DNA from: DASUPK01 sp963763955
GTDB taxonomy: Bacteria > Actinomycetota > Thermoleophilia > Solirubrobacterales > 70-9
Direction of reading: 5' to 3'
Assembly: GCA_963763955.1 (NCBI GenBank)
Contig: CAVXQP010000023.1
Location: forward strand, 65,461 to 129,460
DNA: 64,000 nucleotides
In this document: one piece after another, positions 24,825-33,853 of the stretch
How the letters are laid out: each line of letters opens with the position of its first letter
How positions within the stretch are numbered: position 1 is the first letter of the stretch
Made by a program: the position numbers and the translations under genes
The notes under the pieces: model-generated
Database searches by the model: none
What the model was told of the DNA's origin: nothing
What the model saw: the letters and a program-made list of their open reading frames with translations, nothing else

Positions 24825-26387
24825 CTACTTGATGCCGAGGACTGCCTTGATCTCGGCCTGGTCGTCCTTGCTGCCCGAGCCGGTGACCAGGTAGCTGAGG
24901 GAGTCCAGGTAGGGCTTGGCCTGCCGGTAGCTCGGATCGGACTTGGCCCCCGAGGACTCGGCGAGCGAGAACACCTGCGGGAAGGCGAGGAACAGATCGG
25001 TGCCCAGCGAGGAGACCTGCGAGTGCGCCGTGGAGAACGTCGGCGAGTCGGACAGCTTCTGGGCCGGGGTGAGTGACTGTTCGGCGGAGCCGGCGCCGTA
25101 CCCGATCACGAGCTTGTCTCCCTGCTGCGCGATCTCGACGGGCCGCGGCGCGACACTGCGGTTGTCGATCTGGAAGCCAGTGCCACCCCCTGACAGCTTG
25201 AGCGGCTTGACGCCCCCGGTGCTGCCGCCGAGCTGGAACAGTCCCTGCAGCTGGCTCAGCAGCCTGCCGGTCAGGTCCGCGTTGTTGGTGTGCACGATGA
25301 GCGCCCCGGCCAGGGTCGACTGCGTGGTGCCCTCGACGTAGAGGACCGAATCGCCCAGGGAGCCCTCGAGCTGGTCGAGAGACGAGCCGGTGGTCGACTG
25401 GATCTGCTGGACGATGGCGTCGAAGTTCGGGATCTGGTCCTTGAGCTGGTCGACGGTCCGTTTGACGGTATCCCCGAGATTGCCGATACCGAGGGCAAGC
25501 CACGACTGGGAGGGGACGTCGCCGATCAGCGAGCTCTCAGGGGTGTCGACACCGCTGCTGCCCCCGGTGGCGTCGATCTGGATGCTGTCCGCATTCGCCG
25601 TGAGCGCGCCCGCGACCGGCTTGTCCAGCGAGTCGCCCGCGACCTGCTCGAGCTGCTGTTGCTGCTGTGGGCCGAACTGCGCACCGAGCGCATCGATGAA
25701 ATTCTTGGGAACCGTGTAGAGCGTGCCCAGGCGGTCGCTCGGCAGCCCGCCGATCGCGTCCTTGAAGTCGCCATCGTCCCCTAGCGAATCGCCCTTCGAG
25801 GCGTCCACCGCGGCCTTGAACGCGGTGAGATCGCCCTCGATCAGGTACTTGTTGTCGACCGTCCCGAAGACCGTCTGGTCCGGGCCGGGGGAGCTGCTCG
25901 GGTCGGTCTGGTAGCTGGCCCCCTTGTAGGTCTGCGGCGCCGGATTGGTCGCGGTCGCGCCGGACGCCTTCTGGGCGAAGGCGAGCGATGCGGCGGCGTT
26001 GTCGGTCTGGACGACGGCCGCGCCATGCTGCGCCGGCTGGCCGAAACTCGTGAAGAAGACGCCCGCCTTCTGGCCCAGCCAGGGCGCGATGTCCTGCTGG
26101 TAGTTGATCGGGTGCCCATCCGCCTTCGACTGGCCCTCGATCAGCGAGATGATCTTGGCCCCCGGATCCGGGGTCTTCATGATCTTGCTGAGCGCCGCAT
26201 TGGCGTCGGACCGCGCGGTGCCGCTCGGCTTGACGGTCGCATCCAGATAGAGCGCGGCGCTCGCCGGCACGGCGGCCGCAGGGCCGACGTCGGGGCTGCT
26301 GCCCCCGCCACCACCGCAGCCTGCCAGGATCGCCGCCGGTAAGGCGACGCAGGCAAGCAGCAGCGACTGGACTCGGACGCGAATCAA
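24825..26387 (-). CDS. DUF3352 lipoprotein
   Basis: A 520-residue exported protein. A signal (LLLACVALPAAILAGC) with lipobox Cys23 and a GGGGGSS linker gives a lipoprotein, and AAAVPASAALYLDATVKP is the usual start of DUF3352. Repeated Gly/Asp/Ser/Gln-rich segments include a QQQQQ run. Function is unknown in the family, although such proteins are abundant in Thermoleophilia. Start TTG 26387; TAGGAT is 9 nt upstream. It stands alone between nnr and glmS. Confidence 0.8.
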   Translation of the reverse strand: MIRVRVQSLLLACVALPAAILAGCGGGGGSSPDVGPAAAVPASAALYLDATVKPSGTARSDANAALSKIMKTPDPGAKIISLIEGQSKADGHPINYQQDIAPWLGQKAGVFFTSFGQPAQHGAAVVQTDNAAASLAFAQKASGATATNPAPQTYKGASYQTDPSSSPGPDQTVFGTVDNKYLIEGDLTAFKAAVDASKGDSLGDDGDFKDAIGGLPSDRLGTLYTVPKNFIDALGAQFGPQQQQQLEQVAGDSLDKPVAGALTANADSIQIDATGGSSGVDTPESSLIGDVPSQSWLALGIGNLGDTVKRTVDQLKDQIPNFDAIVQQIQSTTGSSLDQLEGSLGDSVLYVEGTTQSTLAGALIVHTNNADLTGRLLSQLQGLFQLGGSTGGVKPLKLSGGGTGFQIDNRSVAPRPVEIAQQGDKLVIGYGAGSAEQSLTPAQKLSDSPTFSTAHSQVSSLGTDLFLAFPQVFSLAESSGAKSDPSYRQAKPYLDSLSYLVTGSGSKDDQAEIKAVLGIK

Positions 26388-26404
26388 AGGGCGGCGATCC
26401 TACG

Positions 26405-28273
26405 TCACTCGACGGTCACCGTCTTGGCCAAGTTCCGAGGCTGATCGACGTTGAGGCCATTCTCGCGAGCGATGTAGTAGGCGAGTAGCTGCAGGGGCAC
26501 GATCGCGACGATCGGCTGGACGATCCAATCGGTGGGCGGGACGAACAGGGTCTGATCGGCCACCTCCTCGACGCCGGCGGATCCCTCGGTCGCAATCGCG
26601 ATCACGTCCGCGCCGCGGGCCCTGACCTCCTCCATGTTGGAGAGGATCTTCTCCACCACCGGGCTGTCGGTGGCGACGGCCACAACCGGGGTCGACTCGT
26701 CGAGCAGCGCGATCGGCCCGTGCTTCATCTCCCCGGCCGCGTACGCATCAGCGGGGATGTAGGAGATCTCCTTCAGCTTCAGCGCGCCTTCGAGGCAGAC
26801 CGCCAGCCCGATGTGGCGGCCGATGTACATGAAGAAGCGCTGGCCGTGCTCCTCGTGCGCGATCTGCTTCACGCGCTCGTCGCAGGAGGTGATCGTCTCC
26901 TGGATCTTGTGAGGGAGCGTCTTGAGCTCGGCGACCAGCTCGACGATTCGCTCGGGCGCCAGCGTCCCGCGGAGCTCGGCGAGGCGGAGGCCGAGCAGGT
27001 ACATGGCCGCGACCTGGCTGACGAAGGTCTTGGTCGCCGCGACGCTGACCTCGATCCCGGAGCGAGTGAAGAGGACGGCGTCGGCATCCTGGGTCGCCTG
27101 ACTGCCCATCACGTTGCAGACCGCCAGCACCTTGGAGCCGCCTTCCTTCGCCAGCCGCATCGCCGCCAGCGTGTCCGCCGTCTCGCCGGACTGGGTGATT
27201 CCGATCACCAGGTCGTTCGGGCGATGCACCGGGTCGCGGTAGCGGTACTCGGAGGCGATGTCCATCTCGACCGGGACCCTGGCCCACTGCTCGATCGCGT
27301 AGCGGCCGACGAGACCGGCGTGGTACGAGGTCCCGCAGGCGACGATCACGATCCGCTCGATCCCCTTCAGGAAATCGTCATCGAGCTCCACGTCGGAGAG
27401 GTCGACCCCGTCCAGCGTCGGCAGCCGGTCGGTGATCGTCTCGGCGACCGCATCCGGCTGCTCGTGGATCTCCTTGAGCATGAAGGTCTCGTAGCCGCCC
27501 TTCTCCGCCGCGTCCTCGTCCCAGGTGATCTCCATCGGCTCGCGGCCCTCCACCAAGTCCCCGTCCGCGTCGATCACGGTGACGTCGCCCCGGTGGACGG
27601 TGACGATCTCGTCGTTCTTGATGCCCAGTGCGCGCCTGGTTTCGGCCAGGAAGGCGGGGATCGCCGAGGCCACGAAGTTCTCGTCCTCGCCCAGGCCGAC
27701 GATCAGCGGGCACTCCTTCCGCGCCGCGACGAGGGTGTCCTCGTGGTCGTTGTGCATGGCCACGAAGGCGTAGTGACCGCGCAGGTCGCCGAACGCCCTG
27801 CGCACCGCCTCGGTCAGGTCCCCCTCGTAGTGGCGCTCGATCAGGTGGGCGACGATCTCGGCGTCCGTCTCGGAGGTGAAGTGATGGCCCTGCTCCCTGA
27901 GCTCGCGACGCAGCTCCGCGTGGTTCTCGACGATGCCGTTGAGGACGATCTGGATCGCATCGCCGCAGTCGCCGTGTGGATGAGCGTTCTCCTCGGTGAC
28001 CCGGCCGTGGGTCGCCCAGCGCGTGTGCCCGAGCCCGATCGTCGCGGGCTTCGCCGCGACGGCGACGGAGCCCGAGTCGCCGTTCTGGGTGTGCTCCTCG
28101 AGAGCCGACCGGAGATTGGCGAGGTTGCCGACAGCGCGCACGCTGTCGATCTGGCCGTCCGAGATCACTGAAATGCCGGCCGAGTCATAGCCCCGGTATT
28201 CGAGCTTCTCCAGCCCGGCCATCAGCAGATCCCGGCACGGTCGGTCTCCCACATATCCGACGATGCCGCACAT
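26405..28273 (-). CDS. glmS: Glutamine-fructose-6-phosphate aminotransferase (isomerizing)
   Basis: A 622-residue enzyme that makes glucosamine-6-phosphate, first step toward UDP-GlcNAc. Catalytic Cys2 (MCGIVGYVGDR), glutaminase motif LGHTRWATHG, and C-terminal SIS domains with CGTSYHAG, QSGETADT, SVAATKTFVSQ and the EISYIPADAYAAGEMKHGP lid end in LAKTVTVE. ATG 28273 puts the catalytic cysteine at position 2. Downstream of glmM on the same strand; no glmS ribozyme is visible. Confidence 0.97.
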   Translation of the reverse strand: MCGIVGYVGDRPCRDLLMAGLEKLEYRGYDSAGISVISDGQIDSVRAVGNLANLRSALEEHTQNGDSGSVAVAAKPATIGLGHTRWATHGRVTEENAHPHGDCGDAIQIVLNGIVENHAELRRELREQGHHFTSETDAEIVAHLIERHYEGDLTEAVRRAFGDLRGHYAFVAMHNDHEDTLVAARKECPLIVGLGEDENFVASAIPAFLAETRRALGIKNDEIVTVHRGDVTVIDADGDLVEGREPMEITWDEDAAEKGGYETFMLKEIHEQPDAVAETITDRLPTLDGVDLSDVELDDDFLKGIERIVIVACGTSYHAGLVGRYAIEQWARVPVEMDIASEYRYRDPVHRPNDLVIGITQSGETADTLAAMRLAKEGGSKVLAVCNVMGSQATQDADAVLFTRSGIEVSVAATKTFVSQVAAMYLLGLRLAELRGTLAPERIVELVAELKTLPHKIQETITSCDERVKQIAHEEHGQRFFMYIGRHIGLAVCLEGALKLKEISYIPADAYAAGEMKHGPIALLDESTPVVAVATDSPVVEKILSNMEEVRARGADVIAIATEGSAGVEEVADQTLFVPPTDWIVQPIVAIVPLQLLAYYIARENGLNVDQPRNLAKTVTVE

Positions 28274-28299
28274 AAGAGCGTCAAAGATTAGTGGCACAC

Positions 28300-28395
28300 G
28301 GCTTCGCCATCAGATCGCGACCGCAACCGGCCGCCCAGAAGGAGTCGCTACGGGCTTTGCCCTTCGCTCCGAGGTGGAGCGGCCTGGCGGTCGCC
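28300..28395 (+). repeat. Dispersed palindromic repeat, copy 2, overlapping glmM 3' end
   Basis: GCTTCGCCATCAG, CGGCCGCC, AGTCGCTACGGGCTTTGCCC and GCTCCGAGGTGGAGC in the same order and orientation as copy 1. It lies between glmS and glmM and overlaps the last 48 bases of glmM. Confidence 0.75.
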
Positions 28396-29694
28396 AGCGC
28401 GCTCCACGATTCCAACGAGGCGCTTGGTGATCGCCTCGCACTCTGCCTCGTCAGGCGCCTCGACCATGACCCGGACGAGGGGCTCGGTCCCGGATGATCG
28501 GACGAGGACGCGGCCGCGTCCCTCCAGCTTGGCGTTCTCCTCCTCGACCGCCCGCCAGAGCTCGCCGGCCCCCTCGATCGCCGAGCGGTCTGCGATCCGC
28601 ACGTTCTCGAGACGCTGGGGCAGCCGCTCGAACGCCTCCACATCTTCAAGATGGCGTCCCCGCAGGGAGCGAAGTGTGAGAAGGGACGCGGCGATGCCGT
28701 CGCCGGTCGGCGTGAAGTCCGTCCAGACGAGATGGCCCGATTGCTCTCCGCCGAGGGGCCAGTTGCGCTCCAGCAGCTGCTCGATCACGTAGCGGTCGCC
28801 GACCTGCGTCTGCACGACCTCGATGCCCGCCTTCTCCATCGTCGTCATGAACCCGAAGTTCGTCATCACCGTGACCGCCACACCGCCGTCGAGCTCGCCG
28901 CGACGCTGCAGGTCGAGGGCAATCAACGCGATCAGATCGTCGCCGTCATGGAGCCGCCCCTCGCCATCCACGGCGAGCACGCGGTCGCCGTCGCCGTCGT
29001 AGGCGAACCCGATCTCCGCGCCCGTTTCGCGGACCAGCTCGATCAGACCCTCCGGGTGGGTCGAGCCGCAGTCTGCGTTGATGTTGCGGCCGTCGGGCTC
29101 TGTCGCCATCGGAAGGACGTCGGCGCCCAGCGCGCCGAAGATCACCGGCGCTGCCCGGTAGGTCGCCCCGTTCGCGCAGTCGAGTGCGACGCGCATCCCG
29201 GAAAGGTCGAGCTGGAACACCGTCCGCAGCTCCCGGATGTAGTCGTCGAAGGCTCCCTCGAGCGTGCGAACCCCGCCGACCCGCTCGCCCGTCTCCTCGT
29301 CCATCCGCCCCTCGATCGCCAGCTCCCGCTCGTCGTCCAGCTTGGTGCCGCGGTCATTGAAGAACTTGATTCCGTTATCGCCGAAGGGATTGTGAGAAGC
29401 GGAAACGACCGCCGCCAGATCGAAGCTCAGACGCCGGGCGAGCACCGAGGCCGCGGGCGTCGGCAGGACGCCGCCCAGCATCGCGTCGCCCCCTCCCGCC
29501 GCGATCCCCGCGGCCAGGGCCTCTTCCAGCATCGGGCCCGACTCGCGCGTGTCGCGCACGATCAGGACTTGAGGGCGCTCGGCCTGGGCCTCCAGGGCGG
29601 CGGCACGGCCCAGACGAACAGCGAGGTCGGGTGTGAGCAGTTCGCCCACGGGCCCCCGGACCCCATCGGTTCCGAAGAATCTCCTCTCCGCCAC
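28348..29694 (-). CDS. glmM: Phosphoglucosamine mutase
   Basis: A 448-residue enzyme converting glucosamine-6-P to glucosamine-1-P. RRFFGTDGVRG at the N-terminus, active-site serine (Ser100) in VVSASHNPFGDNG, DGDGDR metal loop and RSSGTEPLVRVM phosphate loop are all present. It precedes glmS in the same direction. The last 16 or so residues (QAAPPRSEGQSP) are encoded by the intergenic repeat and lack family conservation. Confidence 0.97.
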   Translation of the reverse strand: MAERRFFGTDGVRGPVGELLTPDLAVRLGRAAALEAQAERPQVLIVRDTRESGPMLEEALAAGIAAGGGDAMLGGVLPTPAASVLARRLSFDLAAVVSASHNPFGDNGIKFFNDRGTKLDDERELAIEGRMDEETGERVGGVRTLEGAFDDYIRELRTVFQLDLSGMRVALDCANGATYRAAPVIFGALGADVLPMATEPDGRNINADCGSTHPEGLIELVRETGAEIGFAYDGDGDRVLAVDGEGRLHDGDDLIALIALDLQRRGELDGGVAVTVMTNFGFMTTMEKAGIEVVQTQVGDRYVIEQLLERNWPLGGEQSGHLVWTDFTPTGDGIAASLLTLRSLRGRHLEDVEAFERLPQRLENVRIADRSAIEGAGELWRAVEEENAKLEGRGRVLVRSSGTEPLVRVMVEAPDEAECEAITKRLVGIVERAGDRQAAPPRSEGQSP

Positions 29695-29706
29695 TCGCGG
29701 CGGACG

Positions 29707-30573
29707 CTAGCGCTTCGAGAACTGGGGCTTCTTGCGGGCCTTCTTCAGGCCGGCCTTGCGGCGCTCCTTGACCCGCGCGTCACGGGTCAGCATGCCGCGG
29801 CGCTTGAGCTCGGGCCGCAGCGCGGGATCGACGTCGCAGAGGGCGCGGGCGATGCCGTGGCGAACGGCTGCCGCCTGGCCGGAGATGCCGCCTCCATGGA
29901 CGCGGACGCGAACGTCGACGTTGCCCTCGTAGCCGCTCTGGGTGAGCGCCTGCTTCGCGACCGACTGCAGATAGACGCGGGGGAAGTACTCCTCGAGCGT
30001 GCGCTTGTTCACCAGAATGCTGCCGTCGCCGGGCCTCAGGATCACTCGCGCCACCGAGGACTTTCGCTTCCCGGTGGCCGCGTAGCTGGCGTCCCCTGAG
30101 AGCTTGGCCGGTTTCGCCGCGACGGGCGCCGACTCGTCCTCGTCCCCGATCAGCTCCCGCTCGCGGCGGGCGCGCTCCTCCTCGTCGGCCTCGCGGCGAG
30201 CACGCTCCTCGGCGTCGAGCTCGCGCTCGGGCTCGATCGCGATCGGGTCGAGCTCCGCGCCGGGGACAACCTCGTCCTTCTTGCCGCTGGTCTTGGTGGC
30301 CTCGGCGGCCGGCTGCTCGGCGGGTGCCCTCTCGGGTGGAGCCTGATCGGCCGGAGCCTCCTCAGGTGGCGCCGACGATTCCTCGGCGGGCGTGTCGTCC
30401 TCGGCCGCGGCGTCCTCGGCCAGGGCCTCCTCGGGCGGCGGGTCGTCGGACTCACCGCGCTCCGGGCTTCCGCCCTCGGACGGAGGGTGCTCTTCGGGAG
30501 CCGCCTGCTCCTCGGCCTGCTTCTCTTCGGGAGTGCCCTCGTCGGGCTGCTGCTTCTCTTCGTCCTGCATCAT
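29707..30573 (-). CDS. rpsI: Ribosomal protein S9 with a long acidic N-terminal extension
   Basis: A 288-residue protein, about twice the usual length. The conserved S9 domain occupies about residues 163-288 (YAATGKRKSSVARV, GGGISGQAAAVRHGIARAL, ending KKPQFSKR). Before it lies a 160-residue low-complexity region dominated by Glu, Pro and Ala, with an Arg/Glu helix (residues 117-141) just before the domain. The start ATG overlaps the rplM stop (TGATG), and no other start lies nearer the domain, so the extension is probably translated. Confidence 0.93.
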   Translation of the reverse strand: MMQDEEKQQPDEGTPEEKQAEEQAAPEEHPPSEGGSPERGESDDPPPEEALAEDAAAEDDTPAEESSAPPEEAPADQAPPERAPAEQPAAEATKTSGKKDEVVPGAELDPIAIEPERELDAEERARREADEEERARRERELIGDEDESAPVAAKPAKLSGDASYAATGKRKSSVARVILRPGDGSILVNKRTLEEYFPRVYLQSVAKQALTQSGYEGNVDVRVRVHGGGISGQAAAVRHGIARALCDVDPALRPELKRRGMLTRDARVKERRKAGLKKARKKPQFSKR

Positions 30574-31052
30574 CAGTCGGGTCGCGCTGTCGCGCGCCCT
30601 CGCGTATCGATCTCGAGGGTCTCGGGCTGCTGGGCCCGGTGCGGATGCTCAGCGCCGGCGTATACCTTGAGCTTGCGGAGCTGCTGGCGGGCGAGCCGGT
30701 TGCGGGGGAGCATGCCCTTGACCGCGCGGCGGATCACTTCCTCGGGCCGCTGCTCGAGCAGGTCGCCGAGCGTCCTGGAGCGGATCCCGCCCGGATACCC
30801 GCTGTGCCGCCAGTAGCGCTTGTCCTCGCGCTTCTTGCCGGTGACCGCGACCTTCGCCGCGTTGATCACGATGACGAAATCGCCGACGTCGACGTGCGGC
30901 GTGTAGGTCGGCTTGCGCTTGCCGCGCAGAACGTCCGCGATCTGGGTCGCGAGCCGGCCGAGCGTCTTGCCTTCGGCATCGACGACGTACCAGTCCCGCT
31001 TGCGGTCCTGGGCAGTCGCCTGGTAGGTCTTCATCGCTGTCGCAGTGGCCAT
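30573..31052 (-). CDS. rplM: Ribosomal protein L13
   Basis: A 159-residue large-subunit protein: WYVVDAEGKTLGRLATQIA, RYWRHSGYPGG and AVKGMLPRNRLARQQLRKLKVY with PHRAQQPE are all canonical. ATG 31052 is given; MKTYQA at 31034 is the conserved alternative start. The C-terminal ten residues beyond LEID are repeat-derived. It leads rpsI with a TGATG overlap, the usual L13-S9 order. A terminator-like hairpin abuts the start. Confidence 0.96.
   Translation of the reverse strand: MATATAMKTYQATAQDRKRDWYVVDAEGKTLGRLATQIADVLRGKRKPTYTPHVDVGDFVIVINAAKVAVTGKKREDKRYWRHSGYPGGIRSRTLGDLLEQRPEEVIRRAVKGMLPRNRLARQQLRKLKVYAGAEHPHRAQQPETLEIDTRGRATARPD
30577..30604 (+). repeat. Short hairpin repeat module B within the rplM 3' end
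   Basis: CGGGTCGCGCTGTCGCGCGC followed by CCTCGCG. It matches 53661-53691 and, inverted, part of 55830-55865. It encodes the last residues of L13 (TRGRATARPD on the other strand). Confidence 0.55.
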
Positions 31053-31081
31053 AAAAAAGAGCCGCACGAGATGCCCGCGGC
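31053..31081 (-). promoter_or_regulatory. Terminator-like leader hairpin abutting rplM
   Basis: On the minus strand GCCGC (31081-31077) pairs with GCGGC (31065-31061), immediately followed by TCTTTTTT, with the ATG right after. A rho-independent terminator shape placed in the 5' leader suggests attenuation of rplM-rpsI or autoregulation, though the stem is short (5 bp). Confidence 0.45.
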
Positions 31082-31143
31082 CGCAGGATGATAGCCAGGG
31101 TCCGCCCTGTCCGTGAGCGATGAGTCGCTCCCTCACCCGGGAG

Positions 31144-31149
31144 TAGGAT
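31144..31149 (+). promoter_or_regulatory. -10 element of opuCA, leaderless type
   Basis: TAGGAT ends 6 nt before the GTG start at 31156. Confidence 0.5.
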
Positions 31150-31155
31150 CGCCGC

Positions 31156-32331
31156 GTGGAGGCGGATGGACGCACCCCCGCAGCCTCGGTCAGCTACCGG
31201 GATGTGACCAAGCGCTATCCGGGCCAGTCGAGCCCCGCGATCAACCACCTGTCTCTGGAGATTCCGGCCGGCGACATCTGCGTGCTGGTCGGGCCTTCCG
31301 GATGCGGCAAGACCACGGCGATGCGGATGCTCAATCGTACGGTCGAGATCACCGAGGGCGACATTCTGATCGGCGACACCTCGGTGCGTGACCGGGATCC
31401 GTCCGAGCTCCGTCGCGAGATGGGGTACGTAATCCAGCAGACCGGGCTCTTCCCCCACCGCACCGTGGCCGACAACATCGCGACCGTCCCCAAGCTGGTG
31501 GGCTGGGATCGGGAGCGCACCCGGAAGCGGGTCGGTGAGCTGCTCGAGCTGATCGGCCTCGATCAGAGCGAGGCCGACCGCTTCCCGAGCCAGCTCTCCG
31601 GCGGCCAGCAGCAACGGGTGGGAGTGGCGCGGGCGCTCGCGGCCGACCCGCCGGTGATGCTGATGGATGAGCCCTTCGGCGCCATCGACCCGATCAACCG
31701 CGAGCGCCTCCAGAACGAGTTCCTCCGGCTCCAGGCGGAGATCCGGAAGACCGTCCTGTTCGTCACCCACGACATCGATGAGGCGATCAAGATGGGAGAC
31801 CGGATCGCAATCCTGAAGGCGGGCGGTCACCTCGCCCAGTACGCCACCCCCGCCGAGCTCCTGATGGCGCCGGCCGACAACTTCGTCGAGGACTTCGTCG
31901 GCGCCGACAGAGCGCTGAAGCGCCTCGCACTGATGCGGGTGCGCGACATCAATCTCTGGGAGGCTCCGCTCGCCTTCGTCGGCCAGTCGACCGCGGAAAT
32001 CCGCGCGAAGCTGGACGGAGCCGAGGTCCCCCACGCGCTCGTGGTCGACTCCCAGCGCCACCCGCTGGGCTGGCTCTCCGAAAGCGACCTGAGGGCGGAC
32101 ACCGTCCCGGAGAAGCCGGACAGCGGCCCCCAACCGCTCCTCGACCTCGACGACGTGATGCGGGACGCGCTCGCCGACCTCCTGCAGACCGAGACCCAGT
32201 ACGCGCCGGTAACCGACGCTCGCGGCCGGATCGCCGGCGTGCTCTCCGTCGAGATCATCTCCGAGTTCCTCGTCTCCCCAGAGGCGAAGGTCGAGGAGCA
32301 CGACGCGGTCGAGCGTCCGCGCGGGCAATGA
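31156..32331 (+). CDS. opuCA: Osmoprotectant ABC transporter ATPase with CBS domains
   Basis: A 391-residue ATPase energising glycine-betaine/carnitine/choline-type uptake. Walker A GPSGCGKTT (about 45), Q-loop YVIQQTG, signature LSGGQQQRVGVARAL, Walker B VMLMDEPFG and HDIDEAIKMGD are intact. The C-terminus (about 265-380) carries a CBS pair (NLWEAPLAFVGQST, HPLGWLSESDL, ARGRIAGVLSVEII), as in OpuCA proteins, where CBS domains bind c-di-AMP in Listeria. A c-di-AMP riboswitch lies 2.6 kb downstream. GTG follows TAGGAT by 6 nt; the stop overlaps opuCB (ATGA). Confidence 0.93.
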   Translation: MEADGRTPAASVSYRDVTKRYPGQSSPAINHLSLEIPAGDICVLVGPSGCGKTTAMRMLNRTVEITEGDILIGDTSVRDRDPSELRREMGYVIQQTGLFPHRTVADNIATVPKLVGWDRERTRKRVGELLELIGLDQSEADRFPSQLSGGQQQRVGVARALAADPPVMLMDEPFGAIDPINRERLQNEFLRLQAEIRKTVLFVTHDIDEAIKMGDRIAILKAGGHLAQYATPAELLMAPADNFVEDFVGADRALKRLALMRVRDINLWEAPLAFVGQSTAEIRAKLDGAEVPHALVVDSQRHPLGWLSESDLRADTVPEKPDSGPQPLLDLDDVMRDALADLLQTETQYAPVTDARGRIAGVLSVEIISEFLVSPEAKVEEHDAVERPRGQ

Positions 32332-33071
32332 GCCGGGTACTCGCACAGTTCGCGCCCCTGCTCGCCCAGGTGACGATCCACAACAGAACAGGAGGCAACG
32401 CCCCTTGCCAGGCCCAGCAGGGCAAGGTCTTCTGCTTCGGCTGGGCGGCAGACAACTTCGATCGCTACACGACGCCACTGCTGAACCAGCTTCTCCTGGT
32501 CCTGATCGCCGTCGCCATCGGCTTCGCCATTGCCTTTGCGATGGCGCTCATCTCTCACCGGCGCCGCTGGCTCGTTCCCAGCTTCACCGGTGCGACCGGC
32601 GTCCTCTACACGATCCCGTCCCTCGCCTTCATCTTCCTGCTCCTGCCGATCACCGGGCTCGGCTGGACGACGGCGATCATCGTGCTCAGCGTCTACACGC
32701 TCCAGATCATCTACCGGAATACCGTTGCGGGCCTCAACAACGTCCCGATGGACAGCAAGGACGCCGGGCGGGGAATGGGGATGACCGACCGGCAGCTCCT
32801 CTGGCGAGTGGAGCTCCCCCTGGCCCTGCCCGAGATCATCGCGGGGCTTCGCATCGCCACCGTGTCGACGGTGGCCATCGCGACCCTCATGGTGTTCGCC
32901 AACGTGAACACACTGGGCGCGCCGCTCTACCAGCAGATCGACTTCAAGACCAACATCGTGATCGCCGGCGGGCTCTCGATCCTGATGGCGATCGCCTTCG
33001 ACCTGATGCTCCTGCTGGCCCAGCGTCTCTTGGCTCCGTGGCGGCGGTCCCAGAGAGAAGCGACGCCTTGA
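32328..33071 (+). CDS. opuCB: Osmoprotectant ABC transporter permease
   Basis: A 247-residue inner-membrane permease with an extracytoplasmic N-terminus and about six helices. EIIAGLRIATVSTVAIATLMVF is near the conserved EAA-type coupling loop (DAGRGMGMTDRQLLWRVELPLALPEI). It overlaps opuCA by ATGA and the second permease by TTGA. Confidence 0.92.
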   Translation: MSRVLAQFAPLLAQVTIHNRTGGNAPCQAQQGKVFCFGWAADNFDRYTTPLLNQLLLVLIAVAIGFAIAFAMALISHRRRWLVPSFTGATGVLYTIPSLAFIFLLLPITGLGWTTAIIVLSVYTLQIIYRNTVAGLNNVPMDSKDAGRGMGMTDRQLLWRVELPLALPEIIAGLRIATVSTVAIATLMVFANVNTLGAPLYQQIDFKTNIVIAGGLSILMAIAFDLMLLLAQRLLAPWRRSQREATP

Positions 33072-33799
33072 GCGCCTTCCCGCTCCACCTCGCCTTCCTC
33101 GGCACCTTCGGCGACGCCTTCGACTTCATCTTCCACCAACAGGTGGCGCGGACCGGACAGACAATGGTGGGCGGGCCGGACCAGGTGCTTCACCTGACGG
33201 GCCAGCACCTCAAGGTGACCTTCCTGGCGCTCGGCGCGGCGATCGCCATCGCGCTGCCCACCGGGGTGATCCTCGGCCACCTGCGGAGGGGGGAAGGCTT
33301 CGCGATCGCCCTCGGCAATGCCGGGCGGGCGGTGCCCGAGCTGGCGCTGATCGCGTTCGTAGCGGCCTTCATCGGTGTGGGGCTGCTCAATGTCACGTTT
33401 GCATTCGCCGTCCTGGGGATCCCGCCGATCCTCACCAACGCCTACGTGGGAATCAGCCAGGTCGACCGGACCGCAGTCGAGGCCGCCCGCGGTATGGGCA
33501 TGCGCGGTCTCCAGGTCATCCTCAGAGTGGAGCTGCCGCTCGCGGTGCCCACGATCATGGCCGGGGTGCGGACCGCCGCCGTCAACATCATCGCCACGGT
33601 CGCCCTGGCCTCCCTCGCGGGGGTGAGCACGCTCGGCGATCTCATCCTGGGCCGCAACGTCTACGGCGACCAGGGCGTCGTCGCCGGCGCGATCCTGATC
33701 GCGCTGCTCACCCTGACGCTCGAGCTCGGCCTCGCCGGTCTGCAGTGGCTGCTCACACCGCGGGGCCTGAAGCTGGCGCGGGCCGGTGCGGCGGCATAG
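33068..33799 (+). CDS. opuCD: Osmoprotectant ABC transporter second permease
   Basis: A 243-residue permease paralogous to opuCB, with the EAA loop EAARGMGMRGLQVILRVELP and membrane helices before and after. TTG start overlaps the previous stop; the longer frame upstream runs in the opuCB gene in another phase and is not used. Together the two permeases form the heterodimeric pore. Confidence 0.9.
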   Translation: MSAFPLHLAFLGTFGDAFDFIFHQQVARTGQTMVGGPDQVLHLTGQHLKVTFLALGAAIAIALPTGVILGHLRRGEGFAIALGNAGRAVPELALIAFVAAFIGVGLLNVTFAFAVLGIPPILTNAYVGISQVDRTAVEAARGMGMRGLQVILRVELPLAVPTIMAGVRTAAVNIIATVALASLAGVSTLGDLILGRNVYGDQGVVAGAILIALLTLTLELGLAGLQWLLTPRGLKLARAGAAA

Positions 33800-33853
33800 G
33801 ATCACGCAGTCCATTCCAGGGGCACGAAAGCCCCGAGAAAAGAGGAGGGTCAC

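Noticed and set aside
28274..28300. Possible glmS ribozyme
   Set aside because: The gap is filled by the dispersed repeat and lacks the ribozyme core.
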